A stretch of 64,000 nucleotides of DNA from Nocardiopsis metallicus (GCF_014201115.1 NZ_JACHDO010000001.1:4836001-4900000); one strand, 5' to 3'. Positions 16,691-25,395 are shown, counted from the first letter of the stretch. Numbers and translations: made by a program. The notes: generated by a model not told the origin, from the letters alone.

Positions 16691-16767
16691 TCCCCCGTTT
16701 CCCGCCGCTTGATGGTTGCCGTCTCCGCTGCGCGCGTCAAGGTCGTACGTCCTCGCTTCGCTGCGGG
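16691..16767. repeat. Left flank of the IS insertion: half of a split inverted repeat plus target duplication
   Basis: TCCCCCGTTTCCCG (16691-16704) and GTCAAGGT (16736-16743) have exact inverted partners on the far side of the IS (18637-18650 and 18598-18605). The last 11 bases, TTCGCTGCGGG (16757-16767), are repeated directly after the IS. Confidence 0.85.
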
Positions 16768-18580
16768 CAATGCCGTTTAGTTAAGGGACAGGCTGAGCTG
16801 TCAACCCCGAACTCGCCCACCGTGGCGCCAGGGTGTAACGGCCTCGAGCGATCCGTTGCAGGAACCCTTCCTGGACCCACACGCCCATCTGCGTGGCCAG
16901 ACTCCGGTAATGGGGATAACCCAAAGCCCGAGCCACCTCGATCGGGCTCCAACCTCGGTCTGGACCAGAACCCAACAGGCGCATCGTGCGCTCCTTGGAC
17001 CCACCAGGGCGGATTCCAGGTGCCAGCGGTTGAGCTGCGGACTGTTTGGGGCCCACCACGGCCCCAGGCGCAGGGGCCAAGATCTCCAACTCCACTTTCT
17101 GCACCTGGTGGGTGGCGAGCGGCCGCTCGGGATCGGCGTAGCCGTAACGCAACTGAGGACACTTGACCTTGCGCGCGCTGATCCGAGCACGGCGGGCCGG
17201 GAGCAGGTTGTCCAACACCGCCTGAACGATGCTTCCGCCCCGGCCGGGATCGTCATCGTCGGGCAGCACCTGCTGGGCAGTGATGACCTGACATCGGGCG
17301 GTGTTCAGGGCAGTGGTGAACCCAGCCCGATCGGCGTGGGTGCCCGGCCGGGACTCCACCGCCTCGACCATGGCCATGCGCAGCGCTTGGTAGAGCGCCA
17401 ACAGGGCCCACACCTCCTGCTCCAGGCCGACCGGGTCCTGGGAGCGCAACACGCGACGGTGCAGCAGGGTATGGCGCAGGGAGTAGAAGGCCGATTCGAT
17501 CTCCCAGCGTTCGTGGTAGAGGGCCAGCAGCTGTGGGGCGGGGTCGGTGCGGTGGTCGAGCAGGGTGGTGGCCAGCCGGTACACGCCCCTGGCCTGCTGC
17601 CCGTCCTGGGTGGTGGCGGTGATGCGGGCTTCGATGACGCGGAGTTTGAGCCCGTCCAGGTGGGTGAGGTAGGAGCCGTCCGGTAGCAGGGTTTCCACCC
17701 GGGGGCGGCGGCGTGGGTGCAAACGGATCAGGAGTTGGGCTCCGGTGGTGGCGAGCTCGCCCAGGAAGGTGTTGCCTTGGTAGGCCTGGTCGGCCAGGAC
17801 CAGCATCTGGGGGGTGAGCAGGCCCAGCAGGGGGCGGGCCTGGTCGGGTTCGCCGCTGGGGGCTCGGGTCAGGGTGGCTCCCAGCAGGGAGCGGGTGCCG
17901 GTCTCGCACAGGGTGGTGATCTGCAGGCGGGGGTAGCCTTCCACGCCTTGCTGGTAGTGGATTTTGCGGAGCCAGGTGAGGTTGCGTTCGCTGTCAGGGG
18001 CTTTGATCGAGTGGCAGGCGTCAAAGGCCACGGTGCGCCAGTGCCGGTAGCGGGTGCCGGGGGTCGCGGGTTGGGCCAAAGGAACCGCGAGGGTCTCGAA
18101 GAGGGTTTTGAACGGGCCGGCTCCCAAACGTCGGCGTAGGTGGCTGAGGGCGGATTGGCTGGGGCGGGGCACGGGTAGGCCGTGCAGGCCTGCGACGAGG
18201 GTGTCCCAGACGCGGGCGTATCCCAGGTGGGGGAACAGGGTGAGGGCGAGCACGAAGTAGACGCCGACCCGTGAGGGCAGGCGGCGTAGTCGTTGTTGCT
18301 GGGTGCGGGTGTGTTCCAGGGCGGCGTCGATGAGGTCGAAGGGGAGGTAGCGGGTGAGCTCGCCCAGGTGGCCGGGGGCGTAGATTCCAGCGGCCACGGT
18401 GATCGTGCGGGTGGCAGAGGTTGTGGTGGTGGCATACTGGTCGGGCAACGGGGCCTCCGGGCGCAGGTGGATCTTGGTCGATTTCCTGCTTCTATCGGAG
18501 GTCCCGTTCTTTGTGCTGGGTGGTTGCGGGTGGTGTTACAGGCTTGACATCTGGCCTGAAGCGCTAACTAAACGGCATTG
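16768..18580 (-). mobile_element. Complete IS4-family insertion sequence (1,813 bp)
   Basis: The ends carry a 16-bp perfect inverted repeat, CAATGCCGTTTAGTTA, with further imperfect pairing inward including TGTCAA. The element is bounded by an 11-bp direct repeat TTCGCTGCGGG (16757-16767 and 18581-18591), a normal IS4-family target duplication. One intact transposase gene fills the element, its stop falling 11 bp inside the left end. Intact ends, gene and duplication indicate a recent, probably active insertion. Confidence 0.95.
16781..18448 (-). CDS. IS4-family DDE transposase
   Basis: 555 residues with an N-terminal IS4 domain (about 20-115) and an RNase-H-like catalytic core. Candidate DDE residues are D143 (FDACHS), D220 (LADQAYQG) and E318 within the Y-2-R-3-E-6-R signature (Y311, R314, E318, R325). 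A C-terminal extension of about 170 residues carries a winged-helix-like end. The start is TTG at 18448, supported by GGAGG six bases upstream. No frameshift or stop interrupts it. Confidence 0.93.
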   Translation of the reverse strand: MPDQYATTTTSATRTITVAAGIYAPGHLGELTRYLPFDLIDAALEHTRTQQQRLRRLPSRVGVYFVLALTLFPHLGYARVWDTLVAGLHGLPVPRPSQSALSHLRRRLGAGPFKTLFETLAVPLAQPATPGTRYRHWRTVAFDACHSIKAPDSERNLTWLRKIHYQQGVEGYPRLQITTLCETGTRSLLGATLTRAPSGEPDQARPLLGLLTPQMLVLADQAYQGNTFLGELATTGAQLLIRLHPRRRPRVETLLPDGSYLTHLDGLKLRVIEARITATTQDGQQARGVYRLATTLLDHRTDPAPQLLALYHERWEIESAFYSLRHTLLHRRVLRSQDPVGLEQEVWALLALYQALRMAMVEAVESRPGTHADRAGFTTALNTARCQVITAQQVLPDDDDPGRGGSIVQAVLDNLLPARRARISARKVKCPQLRYGYADPERPLATHQVQKVELEILAPAPGAVVGPKQSAAQPLAPGIRPGGSKERTMRLLGSGPDRGWSPIEVARALGYPHYRSLATQMGVWVQEGFLQRIARGRYTLAPRWASSGLTAQPVP

Positions 18581-18650
18581 TTCGCTGCGGGCGCTCCACC
18601 TTGACCCGCTTCGCTACGACGGCGTTTGGCGGCTGTCGGGAAACGGGGGA
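18581..18650. repeat. Right flank of the IS insertion: duplicated target and second arm of the split inverted repeat
   Basis: TTCGCTGCGGG at 18581-18591 is the second target-site copy. ACCTTGAC (18598-18605) and CGGGAAACGGGGGA (18637-18650) mirror sequences on the left flank. Rejoining the flanks gives a long imperfect hairpin with the insertion near its tip. Confidence 0.85.
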
Positions 18651-18910
18651 GGAGTGGTCGGGCGGCAGGCGGGCCCCAAAGGGCCCAACAGCAACTACCT
18701 CGGCCTTCGGCCGGTCCTCTCCTCACCCCAGAGCCCAACGCCTGGACGTGTCGCGGCCGATCAAGGTCGGCAACGAACAGCGGCAGCGAGGGAAGCAGTC
18801 TCCCCAGCCCTGCGCGGATCGGGCCGCGTGTCGTGGCCGGTCATGCGTGCCAGCGAACACCACCAGTGGCCCGCCAGACCCCCGGGCCCGGTTTCGGCCC
18901 CTGTTTCAAA
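18651..18910. other. Gene-free stretch between IS and palindrome
   Basis: No convincing reading frame or RNA. Base composition is GC-rich, with short hairpins such as GGGCCCCAAAGGGCCC. It may be the remains of older insertions, but I cannot identify any. Confidence 0.5.
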
Positions 18911-18970
18911 GATGATCTTGCTACCAGGGGCAAGTTCGGCGCCGAACTTGCCCCTGGTAGCAAGATCATC
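18911..18970. repeat. 60-bp perfect palindrome, member of a window-wide repeat family
   Basis: The left half (18911-18940) starts GATGATCTTGCTACCAGGGG and ends TTCGGC; the right half is its exact reverse complement, with no loop. The same core TGATCTTGCTACCAG...TTCGGCGCC recurs at both ends of the 48519-48873 element. It lies about 130 bp past the stop of the lipoprotein gene. Confidence 0.97.
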
Positions 18971-19103
18971 CGGGGTGAGGGGGTTTCGGAAGCAGCGGAC
19001 ACCCCCAGGCGCGGGTTACGGGCGCACCGGCGGCCGTGGGGTGAAGCTCCGGTGTCGGTCCGTCGGCACGGGCCGACACCGGAACGAACGGGACCGTGCC
19101 GAA

Positions 19104-19676
19104 TCAGCGGCCGATGGTCCAGGCCCCGTCGGCCTGGATGTGGATGAACTCGACCGCTTCGGGCCCGTCGAGCAGCGGCAGGTCGCTCATCGTGGTGCTG
19201 CCCTCGTAGTCGCCGATCTCGTTGACCATGCTCGCGTAGCGCGTTCCGTCCGCGCCGTAGGTCACGATGATGAAGTTGCTGCTGCCGGAGTGGGTGAGCT
19301 GCAGAGTCGTACTGTCCGCCAGCGTCCAGTCCAACCGGTAGAACGCATCACCGGAGCCGCTGAGCCAGTAGTTGTCACCGGCCCAGGTCACGGCCTCGGC
19401 GGGGTCCATGGGGAGCTCGTCCTGGGTGCCGTCGACCGCAGCCTCCTCGGCTTCGTCCCCGGCGGCGCCGTCCTCCTCGGGCTGCTCGTCGGCGTCGGTC
19501 ACCGGCTCCTCTGCGGAGTCGACCGGCGCGGACGTGTCCTCGCCGACGGGCTGTAGATCGCCGATCTGGAAGGAGCAGGAGGTCAGGGCCACTGCGAGGG
19601 TCAGGGAGGCGGTACCGGCGGCCGCCCGTGCCAGGAGGGTGCAGCGCGGGGAGCCGGGGTTGAGGTCAAGGTTCAT
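19104..19676 (-). CDS. Predicted lipoprotein of unknown function
   Basis: 190 residues. A signal peptide ends in the lipobox LTSC (C34), then an acidic Ala/Glu/Asp-rich linker (about 40-90), probably spanning the cell wall, and a small globular domain with conserved-looking DNYWLSGSGDAFYRLDW and a C-terminal WTIGR. I recognise no family. It should be anchored to the outer face of the membrane. It stands alone, with an IS-rich region downstream. Confidence 0.8.
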   Translation of the reverse strand: MNLDLNPGSPRCTLLARAAAGTASLTLAVALTSCSFQIGDLQPVGEDTSAPVDSAEEPVTDADEQPEEDGAAGDEAEEAAVDGTQDELPMDPAEAVTWAGDNYWLSGSGDAFYRLDWTLADSTTLQLTHSGSSNFIIVTYGADGTRYASMVNEIGDYEGSTTMSDLPLLDGPEAVEFIHIQADGAWTIGR

Positions 19677-20098
19677 GGTGATGTCTTCCGGGAGAAGTGC
19701 GGGGAGCCCGCTTCCCCGGGGCAGGGGGAGGCGTTGCTTCGGGGGATGTCGTGTCGGGGGAATCGGTCGTTTGCTGTGACGCGAAGGATCCGGATTCAGT
19801 TCCGGGTGTCCGACGGTGACGAGCTGACGACCGTGTGCTGCTGCGCAGGTCGGGCCGTGGTTCCGAAAGAGGCGACCGCACGCGCTCCGGCCCCAGGGAA
19901 GGCACTCATCCGCGCGATCGCCCCGGACCGGCCACTCCGCGCGACTTGCTCCGGTCGACGTCCGCCGGACCCGGGCTGTCTCCCATCAGAGGTTGGCGGC
20001 CTCGGAGCGGGCGAAGGGGAGGACGGTCTCTGGAGACTGCGCGCTGCTGTCGGCGGCGAGGACGAGCCGGGCCGGTACCCGACAGTCAGCGTTGGTGG
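19677..20098. other. Gene-free stretch upstream of the lipoprotein gene
   Basis: 422 bp with no coding frame that shows actinobacterial third-position bias without clashing, and no clear hairpin or repeat. Probably the lipoprotein promoter region and the tail of the preceding operon. Confidence 0.5.
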
Positions 20099-20584
20099 TC
20101 AGAGCGGCGGTGGCCCGGTCTGGAAGAGTGCCTGGCCCAGCGCCTGCACGGTGGTCTGGGCCAGGAGCAAGGTGGTGCTGACGGCTGCGGCGGGCCAGCC
20201 CCGCCAGCGGCGTGGGGCACGGTGGCGGCCCCGGGTCGGGGGCGGGGTGTCGTCGGTCAGGGCCGCGAAGGCCTCTTCGAGCCGTCGGGCTTCGCGTTCT
20301 TCCTGTTCGCGGCGTTGGCGGTCGACCTCGAACCAGTGCGGGGTGGGTCCGTGCTGGAGCATGTGGGCCACCCGGGGGTTGCCTTCCATCTGCCGCAGCA
20401 GGCGTGCCTGGCGTTCGGAGTGGGTTTCCGGTGTGCTGAAGTACGGGCCCGAGGAGTGGCGGTGCTCACGGGGTGGGGGCGGGGCGGCCAGCGGGCGGTT
20501 GGCGCCGGGGCGGGAGAAGCGGTGGCCCCGGGGTGCGGACAACCTCTGCCGCACCCCGGAACTCACCTGACGGGAGCCGGTCAC
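20099..20584 (-). CDS. Hypothetical protein with charged coiled region and C-terminal hydrophobic segment
   Basis: 161 residues. A Pro/Arg-rich N-terminus is followed by a strongly charged helical stretch (EVDRQRREQEEREARRLEE) and a hydrophobic segment near the C-terminus that could be a membrane anchor. GTG at 20584 overlaps the stop of the ATPase-domain gene (GTGA), so it is coupled to it. I recognise no family; a membrane partner of the anti-sigma-type protein is a guess from position. Confidence 0.7.
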   Translation of the reverse strand: MTGSRQVSSGVRQRLSAPRGHRFSRPGANRPLAAPPPPREHRHSSGPYFSTPETHSERQARLLRQMEGNPRVAHMLQHGPTPHWFEVDRQRREQEEREARRLEEAFAALTDDTPPPTRGRHRAPRRWRGWPAAAVSTTLLLAQTTVQALGQALFQTGPPPL

Positions 20585-21111
20585 CGGTTGGCCTCGCCCG
20601 TGGTGGTGCGCTCGGGGAGGGTGAACTCGGCCCAGGTCACGGTGCCCAACCCCTGGCAGAACGGGAAGTCCACCACCGAGCGGGTGCCCCACCGGTCGGC
20701 CAGGCGGCCGATGAGCAGCAGGCCCCGACCGCGCTCGGCCTGTTCCCACTCCTCGATGGTGTGCTGCGGGGTATGCGGGGCCTGGAACTCAGCGGTGTCG
20801 GTGCGCTGGCCGTCGTCGACGATCGCGACCTGGAGAGTGTGGGCGGTGGGCATGTGCAGGGTACGCACCACCCGGCCCTCGGTGTCCTGGCCCGAGCGGC
20901 TGTGGTCGCACGCGTTGGCGAACATCTCGCTGGCGCACAGCACCAGGTTCTCGCTGGTCTCGTCAGGGAGTCCGGCCAGGCGGTACAGGTCGGCGGCCAG
21001 GTCCGCCCGCACCTGACCGGTCTGGGCCAGCTGGCCGGGGTAGGTGCGGGAGGGCCAGCGGCGTCCCGCGAACGGGGGTGTGGGGGCGTGGATGTTTGAC
21101 ACAATGGCCAT
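20581..21111 (-). CDS. ATP-binding regulatory protein (RsbW/anti-sigma-type HATPase)
   Basis: 176-residue single GHKL ATPase domain. The N-box is in ENLVLCASEMFANACDHS (E62, N66), and the G1 VDDG and G2 GRGLLLI boxes follow. Such stand-alone domains in actinobacteria act as serine kinases or anti-sigma regulators and often accompany XRE-DUF5753 and DUF397 genes, as here. The start is ATG at 21111. It heads a two-gene coupled unit with the 20099-20584 gene. Confidence 0.88.
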   Translation of the reverse strand: MAIVSNIHAPTPPFAGRRWPSRTYPGQLAQTGQVRADLAADLYRLAGLPDETSENLVLCASEMFANACDHSRSGQDTEGRVVRTLHMPTAHTLQVAIVDDGQRTDTAEFQAPHTPQHTIEEWEQAERGRGLLLIGRLADRWGTRSVVDFPFCQGLGTVTWAEFTLPERTTTGEANR

Positions 21112-21215
21112 GTCGGCAACTCTTCTCTGAGATATGACTGGTTGTCGGCCTGCTCTGGGGGTGTTGGCGCACCCGCCAGAGCTTTCTTGTGAGCGCTGAA
21201 GACCCCTCAAGGGGT

Positions 21216-21347
21216 TCAGCGTGTGGCGGTGATGGTGTGCCCGCAGTAGCGGCAGGTGGCGGTGGCCGTGCTGCCGCGCTTCACGGGTGGCTGGTCCGGG
21301 ATGTAGTCGTGGCCGTTCCGGTCTGAACAGGACGTTTGGTTGTCCAT
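21216..21347 (-). CDS. Small zinc-ribbon-like protein
   Basis: 43 residues, with a CRYCGHT knuckle (C32, C35) near the C-terminus and an early Cys at 7. Short proteins of this kind are common near such loci in actinobacteria. The ribosome site is weak and the gene is tentative. Confidence 0.45.
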   Translation of the reverse strand: MDNQTSCSDRNGHDYIPDQPPVKRGSTATATCRYCGHTITATR

Positions 21348-21441
21348 CGCACCCGGATCGTGGGGGTGGACCGTGCGCCCGCCGGGTTGACCGGGGTTCA
21401 AGAGGCCACAGCGGGCGCGCGGGGTTTGTGGGTGCCGGGTT

Positions 21442-21957
21442 TTAGGCGGCGGGCGGGTTGGTTCCCAGGAGCCGGTAGCCGAGCAGACGCAGGAGTTCGT
21501 GGCGGCTGGTCGCGGTGACGCGCTCCCAGCGGTCGCCCTCGCCCGTCCAGCCGAAGGGGCGCCGGGCCACGAACGTCTCGTGTGGTGGTCGGCCCTCGAT
21601 GGTCAGGTTCCAGTTCAGGTAGAGCAGCGGGCACAGGATGTGCTCGGGAATGGGCAACTCCCCTTCACCGGGCGGAGGCTGCTGTGCGGGCGTGGGCAGA
21701 CTCGCCCCGTCACCGCCGACCACCCTGATCGCGCCGGGCGGGTTGGGGTGCTTGAACATGGCCTGATCGACGAGCTCGGTGGCCAACTCGGCGTCAGCCT
21801 CCTCGTGGGCGATGCGCAGAGCTTCCCTGATGAGGGGAAGCCGGTTGCGCAGGGTGTGGGAGTGCCACTCGGACAGCTGCGTGGGCGTCAGGTGTGCGGG
21901 CGGCTGGAGGGCTTCGTCGATGACGGTGAGCAGGTCCCTGGAGTAGATGTCATGCAT
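21442..21957 (-). CDS. Hypothetical protein of the DUF397/XRE locus
   Basis: 171 residues, mostly helical N-terminal half (residues 1-70), a Pro-rich linker, then a C-terminal part with paired Trp residues (NWNLTIEGRPPHETFVARRPFGWTGEGD). I recognise no family. Its ATG overlaps the stop of the 21957-22214 gene (TGATG), so the two form an operon divergent from the XRE regulator. Confidence 0.7.
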   Translation of the reverse strand: MHDIYSRDLLTVIDEALQPPAHLTPTQLSEWHSHTLRNRLPLIREALRIAHEEADAELATELVDQAMFKHPNPPGAIRVVGGDGASLPTPAQQPPPGEGELPIPEHILCPLLYLNWNLTIEGRPPHETFVARRPFGWTGEGDRWERVTATSRHELLRLLGYRLLGTNPPAA

Positions 21958-22214
21958 CAGAGCGCCACCCCCAGCCGCTGAAGACCGGCGAGCACGGCCC
22001 GGAGAACATCCAGGGGCGCGGAGTCCAGCGGCCGCCGGGGCGCCGGGACCCATGGCGTGCGGGGCGAGCACAACGGCTGCCCCAGGATCAGGATTCGGGG
22101 AACAGGGGCGTAGGCACGCACACGCCGGGCCCGACGGGGGCGGCGGCAACGCATCGCTTCGGAAGCCAACCAGCGCACATGCGCCAGCTCGGACAGGTTC
22201 AGGTATCGCGCCAT
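21957..22214 (-). CDS. Small basic hypothetical protein
   Basis: 85 residues, Arg-rich in the middle (CRRPRRARRVR), with hydrophobic ends. Start ATG at 22214, stop overlapping the next gene's start. It diverges from the XRE-DUF5753 gene with about 225 bp of relatively AT-rich promoter sequence between. Function unknown. Confidence 0.65.
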   Translation of the reverse strand: MARYLNLSELAHVRWLASEAMRCRRPRRARRVRAYAPVPRILILGQPLCSPRTPWVPAPRRPLDSAPLDVLRAVLAGLQRLGVAL

Positions 22215-22439
22215 GGCGGACTCCTGGGACTCGAATGCCGGATGGGAGGTCCGACGGGATGTTCTGGTGACACCATGGTTGCGCCCCGCTCAAATATTTG
22301 CAAGCCCCAAATTTAAACGCGAGCGGGTAATCTTGAAGCAGGCAGCGAATATTCGTGAGAGGTGCGCAAAATGTCGGAATCTCGCTGGTCCGCCATAGGA
22401 TCAGGCCACCAGACGGTGCCCGCACGGAAGGAAAGCGAC

Positions 22440-23294
22440 ATGGTCAGCCCGACCCTGCGTCGACGGCGTCTGAGCCGACTCCTCTTCCAGCAACGTGAGA
22501 GGTCTGGTCTGACGGCGAAGGCTGTCGCAGCCGAAGCCAAGAAGCGCAGCGGCAAAACTCGCGGCTGGTCCGAATCCAAGGTGAACAGGCTGGAGACCGG
22601 CGACTGGAAGAGGCTGTCGATCGACGACGTCTTCCTGCTGCTGAACATCTACAACGTCACTGACCCTGACGAGCGGGATGGGTACGCCGAGCTAGTCAAA
22701 GAGGCGAGCCGAAAGGGCTGGTGGGCGACCTATGAGAATGTCCTCGGCACGGGGCAGCTGATCGGGCTGGAGGCGGAGGCTTCCTCGATTCGCTCCTACC
22801 AGTCCATGACTATCCCAGGGCTACTTCAGACCGAGTCCTACGCACGCGCCATGGCCATCGCGAGTTCCATGGGCGACGCTGACGACGTCGACCAACGGGT
22901 CGAGGTTCGGATGCTGCGCAAGGCAGTGTTCAGTCGCGCGAACCCGCCAGCATTCTGGGCTGTCATTGACGAGGCCGCGCTTCTTCACATCACGCCAGAG
23001 CTGAGTGATCAGCTGGAGTACCTTGTTGAAGTCAGTCAACGGCCGAACATCGGCATCCAGGTCCTGCCCGTGGCGGGTGGGCTGCACGCTGCCATGACCG
23101 CGCACTTCGTGATCATGGAGTTTCCGATGCCAGAACCGCCGGTGGTGTATCTGGAGGTCGCTACGGAAGAGCTCTACCTGGAGTCCGAACCGCAGGTCCG
23201 CCAGTACACGCGCCGGTTCGACTTCGTGCAGGCATCTGCCCTGTCCGTGGACGAGTCACGCGCGCTGATTCGGAACCGCTTGTCATCCCTGTGA
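22440..23294 (+). CDS. XRE-family regulator with DUF5753 sensor domain (WhiJ-like)
   Basis: 284 residues: an N-terminal helix-turn-helix (about 9-70, with SESKVNRLETGDWKRLS as recognition region) and a DUF5753 domain filling the rest. ATG at 22440 follows GGAAGGAAA. In streptomycetes, WhiJ/AbaA-type proteins of this design work with a DUF397 partner and an anti-sigma-type ATPase in developmental and antibiotic control. All three partners are here. The DUF397 gene follows 10 bp downstream. Confidence 0.93.
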   Translation: MVSPTLRRRRLSRLLFQQRERSGLTAKAVAAEAKKRSGKTRGWSESKVNRLETGDWKRLSIDDVFLLLNIYNVTDPDERDGYAELVKEASRKGWWATYENVLGTGQLIGLEAEASSIRSYQSMTIPGLLQTESYARAMAIASSMGDADDVDQRVEVRMLRKAVFSRANPPAFWAVIDEAALLHITPELSDQLEYLVEVSQRPNIGIQVLPVAGGLHAAMTAHFVIMEFPMPEPPVVYLEVATEELYLESEPQVRQYTRRFDFVQASALSVDESRALIRNRLSSL

Positions 23295-23304
23295 GAGAGC
23301 ACCC

Positions 23305-23496
23305 ATGCCAGAAACATCCCACACCCTGAACTTCCGCAAGTCCTCCTACAGCGGGGGCCAGACTCAGGACTGCGTCGAGGTCGCCGACGCCCCTGGTCTG
23401 TCGGCTGTGCGTGACACCAAGCGTCGTGAGGACGGGCACCTCTTGTTCCCCTCCGCGGAATGGGCCGCGCTCCTGTCCACAGCGGTCCGACCGTAG
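23305..23496 (+). CDS. DUF397 small regulatory partner
   Basis: 63 residues with the diagnostic pattern FRKSSYSGGQTQDCVEVA, an internal VRDTK and a hydrophobic FPSAEWAALL end. DUF397 proteins pair with the preceding XRE-DUF5753 protein; some pairs behave in a toxin-antitoxin-like way. A strong terminator follows immediately. Confidence 0.93.
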   Translation: MPETSHTLNFRKSSYSGGQTQDCVEVADAPGLSAVRDTKRREDGHLLFPSAEWAALLSTAVRP

Positions 23497-23502
23497 CGTC
23501 AA

Positions 23503-23540
23503 CGACGAATGCCCCCGGCGTGGACCGGGGGCATTCGTCG
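23503..23540 (+). terminator. Strong hairpin terminator after the DUF397 gene
   Basis: CGACGAATGCCCCCGG (23503-23518) and its exact complement at 23525-23540 form a 16-bp stem with a six-base loop. Confidence 0.92.
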
Positions 23541-23618
23541 TGCTTACCAGAAGCATCCCGCAAACACTGTACTCGGGTGCTGAGCAGGCGGGAAGTAGAC
23601 TCCGCTGGCCGTAGCCGG

Positions 23619-25334
23619 TCAGAGGTTGGTGACCTCGGGGTGTGCGGCTCGGCGGACTACCTCGCGTGATCGCTCTGGGCTGTCGGCGGCCAGGGCGAGC
23701 TCGGCCAGGCCCCGGCACTCGGCCTTGGAGTGGTGGGCGAGGGCGAAGCGCACGGCGGGAAGTGCCGGTGGAGCCGTCGAGAGGCTGGTGACGCCCAGGC
23801 CGACGAGGACCAGGGCGAGCAGGGGATCAGCGGCGGCCTCGCCGCAGACGCCCACGGACCGGTCCGCTCGCTTACCCGCGTCGCCGACGTTGTCGATCAG
23901 GCTGAGCAGGGCGGGCTGCCAGGGGTCGAGCAGGTCCGGCAGCGCGCCGAGGGTGCGGTCCGCGGCCATCGTGTACTGGGCGAGGTCGTTGGTGCCGATG
24001 GACACGAAGTCCACGTGGTTCAGTAGCCGGTCGGCGAGCAGGGCGGCGGCCGGGACCTCCACCATGACGCCGATCTCGGCGGTGGTGCCCAGTCCGGCGG
24101 TCCGGGCCAGGGAAGCGAACTCCTCGGCCTCGGCGGGCGTCGAGACCATCGGCGCCATCACGCGGACCTTGGCCTGGTGGTCGGGCTCGCGAGCGGCCGC
24201 CGCGATGGCGGTGAGCTGGTCGGAGAGCAGGGTCGGATGCACACGCGCGGTTCGGAAGCCCCGAACGCCGAGGGCCGGGTTGTCCTCCGGGCCGGTCTCA
24301 ACGAAGGCCAGGGGCTTGTCCGACCCGGCGTCGAGGGTCCGTACGGTGACGGTCCGTCCGGTGAAGGCCCGGAACAGGCGGGTGTAGAACTCGGTCTGTT
24401 CGGCGATGGTGAGCGGCTCCGCGCGGTCCAGGAAGAGGAACTCGGTACGCAGCAGGCCGATTCCCTCGCTGTCGTGGGCGGCGGCCTCGTCGGGGTCGCC
24501 TTCACCGGCGTTGAGCAGCAGGGACACGGGCGCCCCGTCGGAGGTGCGGCCCGGTCCGGAGGCGGCGGAGAGCACGGCCCGGCGGTGTTCGGCGCGTCGG
24601 CGGACCCGCTCGGCGGCCTCGGGGTCGGGGTCGACCTCGACGGTGCCCGCGTCTCCGTCCACCGCGACGGTGGTGCCGTCGGCCAGAGTGTCAGCACCCG
24701 CGCAGCCCACCACGGCGGGCAGTCCGAGTGAGCGGGCCAGGATCACGGTGTGGCTGGTGGGGCCGCCCAGGCGGGTGACGATGGCCAGGACCTGGGAGGT
24801 GTCGAGCCGGACGGTGTCGGCGGGCGCCAGGTCCTCGGCGACCAGCACGTGCGGGTGGCCGGGGTCGGGCAGTCCCGGCATGGGCAGTCCCAGGAGCACC
24901 GCGACGGCGCGGTCACGGATGTCGCCGAGGTCGGCCGCGCGCTCGGCCAGGTAGCCGCCGGCGGCCAGGAGCAGGTCCTGGTACCGGCCGCAGGCGTCCC
25001 GCACCGCCCAGGCGGCTGCGCGGCCGTTCTGGACCTCCTCCTCCACCTGACGCCGCAGTTCGGGGTCGCGGGCCATGAGCGCCTGCGCGTTGAGCACCGC
25101 GGCCGCTTCGCCGTCCAGGTCGGCGGCCCTGCACTCCAGGTCGGCGGCGACGCTGACCAGGGCCTCACGAGCGGCGGACTGTTCCTCGGCGGTGTCGGTG
25201 ACCTCGGGCTCGCGTTCGGGGAGCGAGGGCGGGGCCGCCATCCGGGCGACCGGGGCGACGGCCCCGCCTGGACCGGCCGCGATGCCCTTCAGCACAGGCG
25301 CGATGGGGTTCGGGGCGGATTCCGTCTGCTCCAT
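23619..25334 (-). CDS. ptsI: Phosphotransferase system enzyme I
   Basis: 571-residue cytosolic PEP-protein phosphotransferase feeding HPr. The phosphorylated His is H195 in GGPTSHTVILAR, and the C-terminal PEP-binding barrel keeps GTNDLAQYTMAADR and GVCGEAAADP with the catalytic Cys. An Ala/Pro-rich stretch of about 30 residues near residues 20-50 is unusual. ATG at 25334 follows AGGAG. It is transcribed with the dehydrogenase and EII genes, so this locus carries its own general PTS components. Confidence 0.95.
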   Translation of the reverse strand: MEQTESAPNPIAPVLKGIAAGPGGAVAPVARMAAPPSLPEREPEVTDTAEEQSAAREALVSVAADLECRAADLDGEAAAVLNAQALMARDPELRRQVEEEVQNGRAAAWAVRDACGRYQDLLLAAGGYLAERAADLGDIRDRAVAVLLGLPMPGLPDPGHPHVLVAEDLAPADTVRLDTSQVLAIVTRLGGPTSHTVILARSLGLPAVVGCAGADTLADGTTVAVDGDAGTVEVDPDPEAAERVRRRAEHRRAVLSAASGPGRTSDGAPVSLLLNAGEGDPDEAAAHDSEGIGLLRTEFLFLDRAEPLTIAEQTEFYTRLFRAFTGRTVTVRTLDAGSDKPLAFVETGPEDNPALGVRGFRTARVHPTLLSDQLTAIAAAAREPDHQAKVRVMAPMVSTPAEAEEFASLARTAGLGTTAEIGVMVEVPAAALLADRLLNHVDFVSIGTNDLAQYTMAADRTLGALPDLLDPWQPALLSLIDNVGDAGKRADRSVGVCGEAAADPLLALVLVGLGVTSLSTAPPALPAVRFALAHHSKAECRGLAELALAADSPERSREVVRRAAHPEVTNL

Positions 25335-25374
25335 GGGTGCTCTCCTGTGACGGCCGGGGGTGCTGCGGTCGGCC

Positions 25375-25395
25375 GGGGTGGGTGGGGCGGATGGG
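25375..25395 (+). other. Potential G-quadruplex motif upstream of ptsI
   Basis: Four G-runs (25375-25378, 25380-25382, 25384-25387, 25393-25395) with one- to five-base loops lie on the plus strand 41-61 bp before the ptsI start, in the template strand of that gene. More GGG runs follow to about 25435. Confidence 0.5.

Noticed and set aside
18911..18970. Simple transcription terminator for the lipoprotein gene
   Set aside because: It is downstream of that gene by 130 bp, but the perfect loop-free 60-bp symmetry and the shared core at 48519 fit a mobile or repeat family better; a secondary terminator effect is still possible.
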